A stretch of DNA of 39,916 bases. Origin: Acidobacteriota bacterium. GTDB lineage: Bacteria; Acidobacteriota; Polarisedimenticolia; J045. The DNA is taken from positions 1 through 39,916 of the forward strand of contig JAGOJY010000036.1 of assembly GCA_017994815.1 (NCBI GenBank), read 5' to 3'. This document shows, one piece after another, positions 1-6,903 of the stretch. Each line of letters begins with the position of its first letter. Position 1 is the first letter of the stretch. The notes under the pieces were generated by a model. That model was not told the origin of the DNA. It ran no database searches and saw only the letters and a program-made list of their open reading frames with translations. A program made the position numbers and the translations under genes.

Positions 1-1075
1 GATCATCCCTTCCCTCGCCGCGGACGCTCGGACGTCTCCGCGGCGACAGTCTCGGGGTTGTCCCCGGGACTCGAGGACCGGCAAGACTTACTGGAATTGG
101 ACCGGCAAAACTTTCTGGAACCCGCACGCCGTCCACGACGTAGACGCGTCCCGCAGGATCGTAGTCGGTAAGCGTAGGGTCTATGCCGATTCCAAAGACG
201 TAGCAGTTGTCGCCCGTGCCGGAATTCCCGCAGCTCCGATACGTGCTCTCCGCGCCGGTCGAGTCGGTTCGTCGGATACTGCCGTAGTTCGCCGTGCTGA
301 CGGTCGAGTTGCCGTAATACATGTCGTCGGCGGTATCTGAGACGCCCAAGACCGCTTCTCCGAGGAAGCCAACCTGCGTACGCGCACCCGTGCCGGGATT
401 GAACGTGAACACCCTGTCGGAGGTTCCCGCCGTCCCGGTGTCGGCGAGGAACAGCGTCCCGGCGCGGTCGATACCGAGCGAGCTGATCGCGGCGAGTCCG
501 CTGGTGGCCACCCGAGTGAGCCGCGTTCGCGACGCCGCGGCCCCCTTGTCGTTCACGCTCAGGACGAACCCGGTGAACGCCTGCGTGGGGACGCTGAATG
601 TGATCGTACTGTCGGTGACGTTCGTGACGGTCGCCTCGGCGCCCCCGACGAACACGCGATTCGCGGTCAGTGACGATGTGTCGAATCCCGTCCCGGTCAG
701 CGTGATCGATTCCCCCGCGAGAGCGGACAACGCGCTGAGCGAGACGGCGCGCGGCGGCGCGTTCCCGTCGTCGAGAAGGTAGAAATACGTGACGCCGTCG
801 TTGAGGACGGGGTCCCGAAGCTCCGTTCCCGGAATCCCGGCCCCGACCACGGCTTCGGTCCCGTTCGCGAAGCGCGGACTTCCGCTTCGGACAGCGGCGT
901 ACGGCCCGGCCGTGACCGACCATTGGAGGACGACATCACCCGTCCCTGGGTCTTTGGTGATCGTCAGGACCGGTTCTGGTAGATTCACGACCGGTGGCTC
1001 CGTGTTGGCCACCGCAGCGGCCGCAAAGGCGGCCAGGACACACGTCAACCACGCGAGTAATCGGACGGCTCGCAT
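1..1075 (-). CDS. Secreted IPT/TIG-domain protein, 3' end beyond window
   Basis: An uninterrupted frame reads from an ATG at 1075 to the left edge (358 codons, no stop), so the C-terminus is outside the window. Residues 1 to about 25 form a signal peptide (MRAVRLLAWLTC then an Ala-rich stretch). Residues about 30-110 look like a beta-sandwich module of the kind that reads VVLQWSV...YAAVRSG...VTYFYLLDDG. An IPT/TIG-like domain follows, with TLTGTGFD and VFVGGAEATV. The next part, with ISSLGIDRAGTLFLADTG, resembles a beta-propeller or NHL-type repeat. It is probably a surface or extracellular binding protein; no enzymatic motif is visible. A purine-rich GGGGGAA lies about 6 nt upstream of the ATG. 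The end of the visible frame is Pro/Arg-rich and low in domain signal, so a frameshift near the edge cannot be excluded. Confidence 0.75.
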   Translation of the reverse strand, partial: MRAVRLLAWLTCVLAAFAAAAVANTEPPVVNLPEPVLTITKDPGTGDVVLQWSVTAGPYAAVRSGSPRFANGTEAVVGAGIPGTELRDPVLNDGVTYFYLLDDGNAPPRAVSLSALSALAGESITLTGTGFDTSSLTANRVFVGGAEATVTNVTDSTITFSVPTQAFTGFVLSVNDKGAAASRTRLTRVATSGLAAISSLGIDRAGTLFLADTGTAGTSDRVFTFNPGTGARTQVGFLGEAVLGVSDTADDMYYGNSTVSTANYGSIRRTDSTGAESTYRSCGNSGTGDNCYVFGIGIDPTLTDYDPAGRVYVVDGVRVPESFAGPIPVSLAGPRVPGTTPRLSPRRRPSVRGEGRDD

Positions 1076-1159
1076 ACAGTTTCCCCCTGCGCACGTCGGC
1101 GCACGGGGCAGTTCTACACCCGGAGCGCGTCGCGGCACTACGGGCGGCGATCTCCCGCT

Positions 1160-1179
1160 TGCTTACACCGTGCTTACAC
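1160..1179 (-). promoter_or_regulatory. Tandem TGTAAGCA-type direct repeat, possible operator
   Basis: On the minus strand the 9-mer GTGTAAGCA occurs twice with an 11-bp period, one helical turn, about 85 nt upstream of the secreted-protein start at 1075. A related TGTAAG on the plus strand lies near 1215. The spacing is what a dimeric activator or repressor binding one DNA face would need. The regulator is unknown. Confidence 0.35.
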
Positions 1180-1198
1180 GGCTCAGCCGCGGCTAGCC
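1180..1198. other. Inverted repeat between tRNA and secreted-protein gene
   Basis: The sequence GGCTCAGCCGCGGCTAGCC is an imperfect palindrome around the perfect core AGCCGCGGCT. It could fold as a hairpin downstream of the tRNA (minus strand) and act as a terminator without a T-run, or be a protein site next to the adjacent direct repeats. Confidence 0.3.
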
Positions 1199-1246
1199 TG
1201 CACCGATCGCAGAGTCATGTAAGTTGTTGGATTGGAACGGACTATC

Positions 1247-1323
1247 TGGCGCGCCCGAGAGGACTCGAACCTCTAACCTCTTGATCCGTAGTCAAGTGCT
1301 CTATCCAATTGAGCTACGGGCGC
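1247..1323 (-). tRNA. tRNA-Arg (anticodon ACG), CCA encoded
   Basis: The minus strand folds as a complete cloverleaf. The acceptor stem is GCGCCCG/CGGGCGC and the D stem is GCTC/GAGC. The anticodon stem is CTTGA/TCAAG with loop CTACGGA, giving anticodon ACG (A34 normally becomes inosine). The T stem is AGAGG/CCTCT with TTCGAGT. A discriminator G and the 3' CCA are genomically encoded at 1250-1247. Confidence 0.97.
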
Positions 1324-1337
1324 TTTCGGAAGCGCGG

Positions 1338-1366
1338 ATGGTAGCCCGTGACCTCCGTCTGGTCAA
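1338..1366 (-). promoter_or_regulatory. Sigma-70 type promoter for the tRNA-Arg gene
   Basis: The minus strand has TTGACC (1366-1361), a 17-nt spacer and TACCAT (1343-1338). The -10 box ends 14 nt before the tRNA 5' end. Box matches are 5/6 and 4/6 with ideal spacing. Confidence 0.65.
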
Positions 1367-1375
1367 CCTGCCGCC

Positions 1376-1411
1376 GCAAACAAAAACCCTCGCGAGCGTC
1401 GCTCGCGAGGG
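1376..1411 (-). terminator. Rho-independent terminator of the PqqD/peptide unit
   Basis: A near-perfect hairpin at 1387-1411 (11-bp stem CCCTCGCGAGC/GCTCGCGAGGG, 3-nt loop) is followed on the minus strand by TTTTTGTTT. It lies 40 nt after the stop of the 65-residue peptide gene and just before the tRNA promoter, so it separates the two transcription units. Confidence 0.85.
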
Positions 1412-1450
1412 TCCCTGGTCGGCCGCGAGAGCCGCGGCCGTTCCGGTGGT

Positions 1451-1648
1451 TCAGCGAATGCCCGGGAACATGCGCGTGCCGCGCGAATCTCCGCGCTCAC
1501 CCGGACCGCTGCCCGAGTACCCCTGGGCCGGGCCCAGGATCTCGAGGAATTGCTCAGGCGAGAAGGTTTGAATCTCGGGTGCGACGTACCGCTCCTCGGT
1601 CCGGGAGCGGGACTCGTCGCGATGCTTCGTGTCGGAACGCCTGTCCAT
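1451..1648 (-). CDS. Putative RiPP precursor-like peptide (65 aa)
   Basis: This 65-residue peptide starts at ATG 1648, with AGAGGA about 5 nt upstream and 30 nt after the stop of the PqqD-like gene, and ends at its own strong terminator. The N-terminal 20 residues are Arg/Asp/Ser-rich. Residues 21-26 read YVAPEI and match the YxxPx(L/I) motif that lasso-type leader peptides use to bind RRE/PqqD-like proteins. Residues 30-44 read SPEQFLEILGPAQGY, a short amphipathic helix ending in GPA. From memory, such ELLGPA-type peptides occur beside PqqD-family genes, but no search was possible. The C-terminal 20 residues are Gly/Arg/Ser-rich and would be the core if it is a RiPP. It could instead be a small regulatory protein. 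Confidence 0.6.
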   Translation of the reverse strand: MDRRSDTKHRDESRSRTEERYVAPEIQTFSPEQFLEILGPAQGYSGSGPGERGDSRGTRMFPGIR

Positions 1649-1678
1649 CCTGTCCTCTGCGTGCCCAGCCGCACGCCG

Positions 1679-1972
1679 TCACCCGCGAGATCGTTCCTCG
1701 GAAGCCACGCGGAAGATCACCTGCTTTTCTTCCAACGCGGCGACCGCCCGTTCGACGTCTCCGCGGATCGTCCCGGCCTCGATCGACGGAAACAGGCGCG
1801 CGACCTCGTCGACCATGTCGGAGACCGAGTGCCTGCCGTCGCAAAGCTGCCAGATCCGCCTCGCCGTCGAGTTCAGCATATGGACCAGGTGGCTCCGCTC
1901 GTCGTAGATCAAGAGCTCGGTTCCCAGGTCCACCGTCCTGAGATCCACTCGAGCTTGGGGAAACCAGTCCAC
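1679..1972 (-). CDS. PqqD-family peptide-binding (RRE) protein
   Basis: A 97-residue protein with the PqqD/RRE fold pattern: an N-terminal beta-hairpin region (TELLIYDE..HLVHMLN), then helices with STARRIWQLCDG, SVSDMVDEVARLF and IRGDVERAVAALEEKQVI. RRE proteins hold the leader of a peptide substrate for a modifying enzyme. The GTG at 1972 is chosen because GGAGG lies 8 nt upstream and the length fits the family; the frame stays open to a GTG at 2053 (124 aa). The peptide gene with a YxxPxI motif follows after 30 nt, so the two form one transcription unit. No radical SAM enzyme, kinase, cyclase or protease is adjacent, which makes this an orphan pair. The family assignment is fairly secure; the substrate is inferred. 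Confidence 0.82.
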   Translation of the reverse strand: MDWFPQARVDLRTVDLGTELLIYDERSHLVHMLNSTARRIWQLCDGRHSVSDMVDEVARLFPSIEAGTIRGDVERAVAALEEKQVIFRVASEERSRG

Positions 1973-2057
1973 GGGTCTTGCCTCCGGGTCAGCCAAAGCG
2001 GCGTCACCAGCATAGCCCGGCTGTCTGCATCCCTGGCTCGCGTGATCTCCCACAGCG

Positions 2058-2108
2058 CCGCGGGGACAACTTCCCCGCGGTTACCTCCCTGTCTTCAAGG
2101 GTGGAGGT
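2058..2108 (-). promoter_or_regulatory. Two consecutive hairpins upstream of the PqqD-like gene
   Basis: CCGCGGGGA/TCCCCGCGG forms a perfect 9-bp stem with a 5-nt loop (2058-2080). ACCTCCCT/AGGG.GGAGGT forms a second stem at 2083-2108. Both lie 86 nt or more upstream of the chosen start at 1972 and have no T-run on either strand. They may be leader structure or a roadblock; function is unknown. Confidence 0.35.
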
Positions 2109-2360
2109 ACGTCGATGCCCCCCCGCCGTCAAGCCAATTTTCCGTTGCGTTCATCCCGTAGTGTGCGCTCTGTCAGCGGTTTTGGCGAATTAGTTCGTCC
2201 GTGCAGGCGGAAGTCGTTCAAAAGTCGGACACTCCGCCCCCCGGGTGGTGCCCGGTGTACACCGCTCAGTGAACCAGTTCGCCTCCGCAACCCTCCGGTT
2301 GGCTCTTGCCGCCGCCGCCCGCGACCGCGCAAGTCCGCGAAAATCCGCGCTGTGCGTGGC

Positions 2361-2376
2361 GGGCACGCGGTTTGCC
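2361..2376 (+). promoter_or_regulatory. Sigma-54-type promoter of the EPS export operon
   Basis: GGGCACGCGGTTTGCC matches the -24/-12 pattern TGGCACG-N4-TTGC at all positions except the first and last, with exactly 10 nt between the invariant GG and GC. Transcription would start near 2387, giving a leader of about 240 nt before the ATG at 2631. Sigma-54 control with an enhancer-binding protein is known for several EPS systems; no such activator is in the window. Confidence 0.55.
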
Positions 2377-2630
2377 GGTATGCTTTACCCACCAGAAGCG
2401 GCCCGGGAGGCCGCGGAGAACCGTCCAGGAACTGACCACAACTGCCGATTATCGGTGACGACCGATCGAACAGATCGAAACAATCTGCAACATGTGCGGC
2501 GCGTCCTGAAGCTTGACTTTGCCACGGGCTCGCCGTAGCCATTTCGGTAGCACTTCTGCGGTCGGTACGCCCGGGTCTGCGCGGGCGAGGTGGCCCGAAC
2601 CGTCCGCAAGCGTGATCGGGAGGTGAAGGG

Positions 2631-3254
2631 ATGCGGACGCCCTGGAAACAGCTCGCACGGCGCTGCACTCGCGTTTCGCCCATCGCGTGGGCGCTCTCGA
2701 CGCTCGTGCTCTGTGTCGTGGCCGCACCGGCCATGGCGCAGTCCGACGCCCCGGCGCAGGCCGCGGCGAACCAGCGACCCGAGTACCGGATCGGCGTCGG
2801 CGACATGCTGGCGATCCACGTGTACGAAGATCAGACCGACCAGGTCGTGCTCGTCCGCCCCGACGGGCGGATTTCGCTTCCGCTCATCGGCGACGTCGAG
2901 GCGATCAACCTTTCCCCGACCCAGCTCGCCGCGCGCATCGCCCGCCAGCTCGAGCCGTACCAGAAGGACCCGACGGTCACTGTCGCGGTGCAGGAGATCC
3001 ACTCGTACAAGGTCTACGTGCTCGGCCGCGTGAACCAGTCGCAGGCCCTGGAGTCGAACTACCCGCTGAACCTGCTGCAGGTGCTCGCCACGGTCGGCGG
3101 GCTCAACGACTTCGCCTCCGGGAACATCATCGTCCTGCGCCAGGGCAAGAGTGGCCCGCAGCGGATGGAGATCGACTACGGCCGGCTGATCAAGAACAAG
3201 ACGCCCGAGCTGAACATCACGCTCGAGAGCGGCGACGTGGTGGTGGTCGAATGA
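2631..3254 (+). CDS. Polysaccharide export protein, Wza-like
   Basis: A periplasmic/outer-membrane polysaccharide export (OPX) protein of 207 aa. Residues 1 to about 36 are a signal peptide ending AMAQ, without an obvious lipobox. Residues about 50-125 match the Poly_export domain (YRIGVGDMLAIHVYED, VRPDGRISLPLIGDV, LAARIARQLEPYQKDPTVTV). Residues about 130-205 form one SLBB-like domain (YKVYVLGRVN, LLQVLATVGGLNDFA, LESGDVVVVE). It is much shorter than E. coli Wza, which has several SLBB domains and a C-terminal barrel helix, and belongs to the compact class often paired with a separate barrel protein, as here. A strong GGAGGTGA lies just upstream. The stop overlaps the next start by 4 nt. 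First gene of the sigma-54-preceded operon. Confidence 0.93.
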   Translation: MRTPWKQLARRCTRVSPIAWALSTLVLCVVAAPAMAQSDAPAQAAANQRPEYRIGVGDMLAIHVYEDQTDQVVLVRPDGRISLPLIGDVEAINLSPTQLAARIARQLEPYQKDPTVTVAVQEIHSYKVYVLGRVNQSQALESNYPLNLLQVLATVGGLNDFASGNIIVLRQGKSGPQRMEIDYGRLIKNKTPELNITLESGDVVVVE

Positions 3255-4639
3255 CCGTGCGCCGCGTCTTGCCGGTGATCGCCGTCGCGATCGCCGCGGT
3301 CGGCTTCGCGCCGGCGGCGGAGTGGGACTTCGACCCGGTGCTGACGGTCTTCACCGAGTACAACGACAACGTCAATCTGACCGACACCCAGGTCGACGAC
3401 CTTTCCAGCGACACCGACGACTCGGACCAGATCACGAGCGGCGTGCTGCGGCTGCCGCTCACGGCCCGCACGCCGCGGACGACGTTCGGCCTGACCTACG
3501 AGCCGCGTTACGAGAAGTACCACGATTCGGACCACTCGCAATTCGACAACTCCGAGCACTACGTGTCCGCGCGCTGGTACCACCGCGCTTCGACGCAGTG
3601 GGACTGGAACATGTCCGGGAGCTGGGCCCGCCGCGACCGCCAGCGACCGTCGTTCGACGAGCCGAACATCGACCTCGTCATCGTGCCGCGGACCCGCTTC
3701 ACGACCGTCAACGGTTACTTCGGCTTCGCCTGGATGCCCTCCCCGCGGCATCGCTTCACGCTGACCCCGTCGTGGCGCTCGACCGACTACGAGTCGCTGC
3801 TGCTGCGCTTCGTGGACCGGGCCGGCGACCCGACGGACAACGAGCCCGACGGCACGATCGACGATGCGGACGACACGAACGGCGACGGCGTCCTGACTAC
3901 TGCCGACCGCGTGATCCTGTTCGACGACGCGGTCGAGGAGTCGGTCGAGGCGGCCTGGGAGTACTTGTCCGGGCCGATCACCGGCTGGCGGGTGAGCTAC
4001 CGCGGCAGCCACATCGACGAAAACGACTTCGGCGAGCGCAACATCCACCGCGGGCTCGTCGGCTACCGCCACGGCAGCGTCGAGGTGTGGCAGATCGAGA
4101 TCAACGTGGGCGCCGGGATCGTCGACGAGGTCCGCCGGGCCCAGCCCGAGCTGTTCTCGCTGCGGCCCGACGAGTTTGCGGCGTTCGAGGAGGCGCCGCT
4201 GGAGAACGAGACCGAGTGGATCGCCGACCTGACGATGACCGGCAAGGTCGGCGCGCGCGGCTCTTTGACGATGGGCGTGTCGCACGACGTTTCGGGCAGC
4301 TCGGGCGTCAGCGGCGCGAGCGAGACGTACGGCGGGTTCCTCGGACTCGCGGTGGCGACCGGTCGCTGGTCGTACCTGCAGGTCGCCACGCGCTACGCCC
4401 ACCGCAACGCGCTGGAGGACGACTCCTCGTCCTCAACGACCGCTGTGCGTGCGGAGTGGTCGGCCGCGCTGGGGCCGCACTGGGCCGTGGTGTTCTCCGG
4501 CGAGCGCCTGAGCCAGAGCGCGGACACCTCGGTGCTCGAAGGCGCATTCACGGTGCTCAGCGCGGGCCTGCGCTGGTCGCCGACGGCCACGGAAAGCCAG
4601 CAGGTGGTGTTCGGACCCCCGATGGGAGCCCACCGCTGA
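3251..4639 (+). CDS. Outer-membrane beta-barrel protein of the EPS export operon
   Basis: A 462-aa protein with a signal peptide (about residues 1-22, ending APAAEWDF). Short alternating amphipathic strands run through the whole length (FGLTYEPRYEKY, HYVSARWYHRAS, WNMSGSWARRD, RFTLTPSWRS, TGWRVSYRGSHI), typical of beta-barrels. A family of such barrels sits beside Wza- and Wzz-like genes in PEP-CTERM/EPS loci, where it probably forms the outer-membrane exit channel. Residues about 190-225 are a highly acidic extracellular-loop-like insert with a dockerin/EF-hand-like calcium motif, DADDTNGDG (205-213), followed by VLTTADRVI. The start ATG overlaps the upstream stop, and the TGATG at 4637 couples it to the Wzz-like gene. 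Confidence 0.82.
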   Translation: MTVRRVLPVIAVAIAAVGFAPAAEWDFDPVLTVFTEYNDNVNLTDTQVDDLSSDTDDSDQITSGVLRLPLTARTPRTTFGLTYEPRYEKYHDSDHSQFDNSEHYVSARWYHRASTQWDWNMSGSWARRDRQRPSFDEPNIDLVIVPRTRFTTVNGYFGFAWMPSPRHRFTLTPSWRSTDYESLLLRFVDRAGDPTDNEPDGTIDDADDTNGDGVLTTADRVILFDDAVEESVEAAWEYLSGPITGWRVSYRGSHIDENDFGERNIHRGLVGYRHGSVEVWQIEINVGAGIVDEVRRAQPELFSLRPDEFAAFEEAPLENETEWIADLTMTGKVGARGSLTMGVSHDVSGSSGVSGASETYGGFLGLAVATGRWSYLQVATRYAHRNALEDDSSSSTTAVRAEWSAALGPHWAVVFSGERLSQSADTSVLEGAFTVLSAGLRWSPTATESQQVVFGPPMGAHR

Positions 4640-6060
4640 TGCAGAAGAACCCGCTCATCAAGGAATACCTGGACATCTTCTTCCGCCGGAAGTGGTGGGT
4701 GGTGATCCCGGCCTTGCTGGGCGTGTGCTTTTCGATCGCGGCCTACTTTTACTTTCCGAAGAAGTACCAGGCCACGACGCGGGCCCAGATCCGCTCGCAG
4801 TCGATCTCGCGGGCGCTGCTCAACCCGATCGTCGAGGTTTCGCCGGCGGACATGGTCACGCAGATCAGCGCCGAGATTACGTCCGAGCGTTACATGCAGG
4901 CGCTGAACGACCGGCTGAAGCTGGTCGGCACGCCCGGCGGCCCGCGCGACCTGGTCGAGCTGGGCCGGATGCTGGAGCGGAACATCGACCTCGACGCCCA
5001 GCCGCGGAACCGCTACTTCGACCTGAAGGTCACCTGGGGCGATCCGCGGGTCGCGGCCGAGGTCGCCAACGCGCTGGCGGCGATCTACATCGACCGCACC
5101 AAGGAGATGCGGGCCGAGCTGGCGAACGAGATGCTGCAGAAGATCCGCGAGGTCCGCGAGAAGAAAGAGGAAGAGCTGCAGTCGATCAACGCGCGGATCG
5201 AGGTGTTCCAGTCCCAGCACAAGTTCGAGATCGACACCTATCGCCAGACCAACATCGAGCGCCTGCAGACCATCCGGCAGGACATCGCCCGAATCGACGA
5301 GCAGATCCGCGACAACGAGGACCGGATCGCGCAGATCGAAATCGAGCTGCGGGCCGCCCCGGGCACCTCCGGCGGCCCGAGCAACCCGCGCGTCGAGCAG
5401 CTGAACCGGCTGCGGCAGGAGATCGCCGCCGCGCGGGCCGCGGGGCGGACCGACCAGCACCCCGCGTTGAGAAAGCAGCTCGACCAGCTCGCGGAGCTGG
5501 AGCGCGAACTCGGTCTCGACGGCACGGGCGAGCAGTCGGCGCCGGTCGACGTCCCGCGCGGGCTATTGACACAGGAGCGCGAGAGCAAGCTGCGCGACAT
5601 CGAGATCGGCAAGAGGCAGCGCGCCGAGCTGGACGCGGAGGCCAAGACGATCCAGGGCCGGTTGGAACTCACGCCGGACCGCGAAATCGCGCTGTCGCAG
5701 ATGCAGCAGACGCAGGAGCGCGTGCGCCAGGAGTACCTGGACGCGCGCCAGAAGGAGCAGGACGCGCAGGAAGGCGAGATGGTCGAGCAGTTCGGGTCGG
5801 GCGAGAGGATCGACATCCTCAAGCGCGCCCTTCCGCCACGCGAGCCGTTTTTTCCCGACATTCGGTTCTTCCTCTTCATGGGCCTCGTCGTTGGCGCGGG
5901 GCTGGGTGTCGGGCTGGTGCTGCTGCTCGAGATCTTCGACCAGTCGTTCAAGAGCGAAGAGCAGCTGGCCGCGGCGATCGACCTGCCGATCCTGGCGGTC
6001 ATCCCCGACCTGACGCGGACGGAAGTCACGCGACCGCGCCGACGGCGGGCCCCGGCATGA
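4639..6060 (+). CDS. Chain-length determinant / polysaccharide co-polymerase (Wzz-GumC-like)
   Basis: An inner-membrane co-polymerase of 473 aa. TM1 is at about residues 19-38 (WWVVIPALLGVCFSIAAYFY). A Wzz domain follows (YQATTRAQIRSQ). Long Glu/Arg/Gln-rich coiled coils occupy about 150-260 and 275-395. A Pro-rich ALPPREPFFP precedes TM2 at about 412-435 (FFLFMGLVVGAGLGVGLVL), as in the family. The short cytoplasmic tail ends RPRRRRAPA. It lacks a fused kinase domain; the kinase is the next gene, overlapping by 4 nt. The pair sets polymer length and couples synthesis to export. It shares a TGATG junction with the upstream barrel gene. Confidence 0.93.
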   Translation: MQKNPLIKEYLDIFFRRKWWVVIPALLGVCFSIAAYFYFPKKYQATTRAQIRSQSISRALLNPIVEVSPADMVTQISAEITSERYMQALNDRLKLVGTPGGPRDLVELGRMLERNIDLDAQPRNRYFDLKVTWGDPRVAAEVANALAAIYIDRTKEMRAELANEMLQKIREVREKKEEELQSINARIEVFQSQHKFEIDTYRQTNIERLQTIRQDIARIDEQIRDNEDRIAQIEIELRAAPGTSGGPSNPRVEQLNRLRQEIAAARAAGRTDQHPALRKQLDQLAELERELGLDGTGEQSAPVDVPRGLLTQERESKLRDIEIGKRQRAELDAEAKTIQGRLELTPDREIALSQMQQTQERVRQEYLDARQKEQDAQEGEMVEQFGSGERIDILKRALPPREPFFPDIRFFLFMGLVVGAGLGVGLVLLLEIFDQSFKSEEQLAAAIDLPILAVIPDLTRTEVTRPRRRRAPA

Positions 6061-6860
6061 CGAGCCAGGACAAGACCCCGCTCGCCGGCCCGGCGTTCCC
6101 GGAGGGCTCGCTGCCCCAGACCGGGACGCGGCGCGTGCCGCGCGATCTCGCTCCCAACCCGTTGCTGTTGCCGATCGTCGACCCCCGCTCGCCGGTGACA
6201 GAGCGGTACCGGCGACTGATGACGCACATCGACCACCTCGGCGCGCGCGACGACCACCCGTACCGGACGGTCGTGATGACCTCCAGCCGGGAGGCCGAGG
6301 GGAAGACGCTGACCTCGATGAACCTCGGGCTGGTGCTGGCCGAGGACCGCGACCGCAAGGTCCTGCTGATGGACGTGGACCTGCACCGCCCCCGCGTCCA
6401 CCACTTCCTGTTGAGCAAGCCGCGCCTGGGCTGGATGGACGTCTACGAGGACCGCGCGGAACTCGAGACGGCGATCGTGGATTTGAACCAGTCGCGGCTG
6501 CGGATCCTGCCGGCCGGGCGCCCGCCGGACAAGCCGGCCGAGGTGATCAAGTCCGAGCGCTTCCGGCGCCTGCTGCGCCAGCTGCGCGACCGCTTCGACA
6601 CGATCGTGCTCGATGCCCCGCCGATCATGCGCTTCGTCGACGCCAACATCCTCAACTCGTACGCCGACGGGCTCGTGTTCGTGATCCGCGCCGGACTGAC
6701 TTCGCGGCAGATCGTGCGCAAGGCGCTGACGCAGGTCACGACCGGCCGCGTGATCGGCGTCGTGCTGAACGACGTTCGCTACACGCTCGTGGACCGCTAC
6801 TACTACCGCTACGACGAATACGGCGGGTCGTACTACGACAAGGACCGGGAGGGGCGATGA
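6057..6860 (+). CDS. BY-type tyrosine kinase (CpsD/Wzc kinase domain)
   Basis: A cytoplasmic tyrosine autokinase of 267 aa, separate from its membrane partner just upstream. Walker A is at 76-91 (SSREAEGKTLTSMNLG, with Lys83); it has EAEGKT instead of the usual PGEGKS. Walker A' is VLLMDVDLHRP (102-112) and Walker B is TIVLDAPP (Asp186). LPAGRPPDKPAE and an SERFRRLL stretch are family hallmarks. The last 26 residues hold eight tyrosines (YYYRYDEYGGSYY), the expected phosphorylation cluster that controls polymerisation. The N-terminal 40 residues are Pro-rich and probably disordered. Confidence 0.93.
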   Translation: MTSQDKTPLAGPAFPEGSLPQTGTRRVPRDLAPNPLLLPIVDPRSPVTERYRRLMTHIDHLGARDDHPYRTVVMTSSREAEGKTLTSMNLGLVLAEDRDRKVLLMDVDLHRPRVHHFLLSKPRLGWMDVYEDRAELETAIVDLNQSRLRILPAGRPPDKPAEVIKSERFRRLLRQLRDRFDTIVLDAPPIMRFVDANILNSYADGLVFVIRAGLTSRQIVRKALTQVTTGRVIGVVLNDVRYTLVDRYYYRYDEYGGSYYDKDREGR

Positions 6861-6903
6861 CGGGACAGCCGGCCCACAACTCCCCGTTCCCCTGGGACTG
6901 CCG

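Larger units (their letters stand above)
1973..2630. other. Gene-poor divergent region between the RRE unit and the EPS operon
   Basis: No convincing gene is seen here. The left part holds two hairpins in the leader of the PqqD-like gene. The right part holds a sigma-54-like element at 2361 and a leader of roughly 240 nt before the first EPS gene. Within that leader, CAGAT and ATCTG form an inverted repeat with a 7-nt spacer near 2471-2487, overlapping a GATCGAA direct repeat. No known riboswitch was recognised. Confidence 0.6.
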
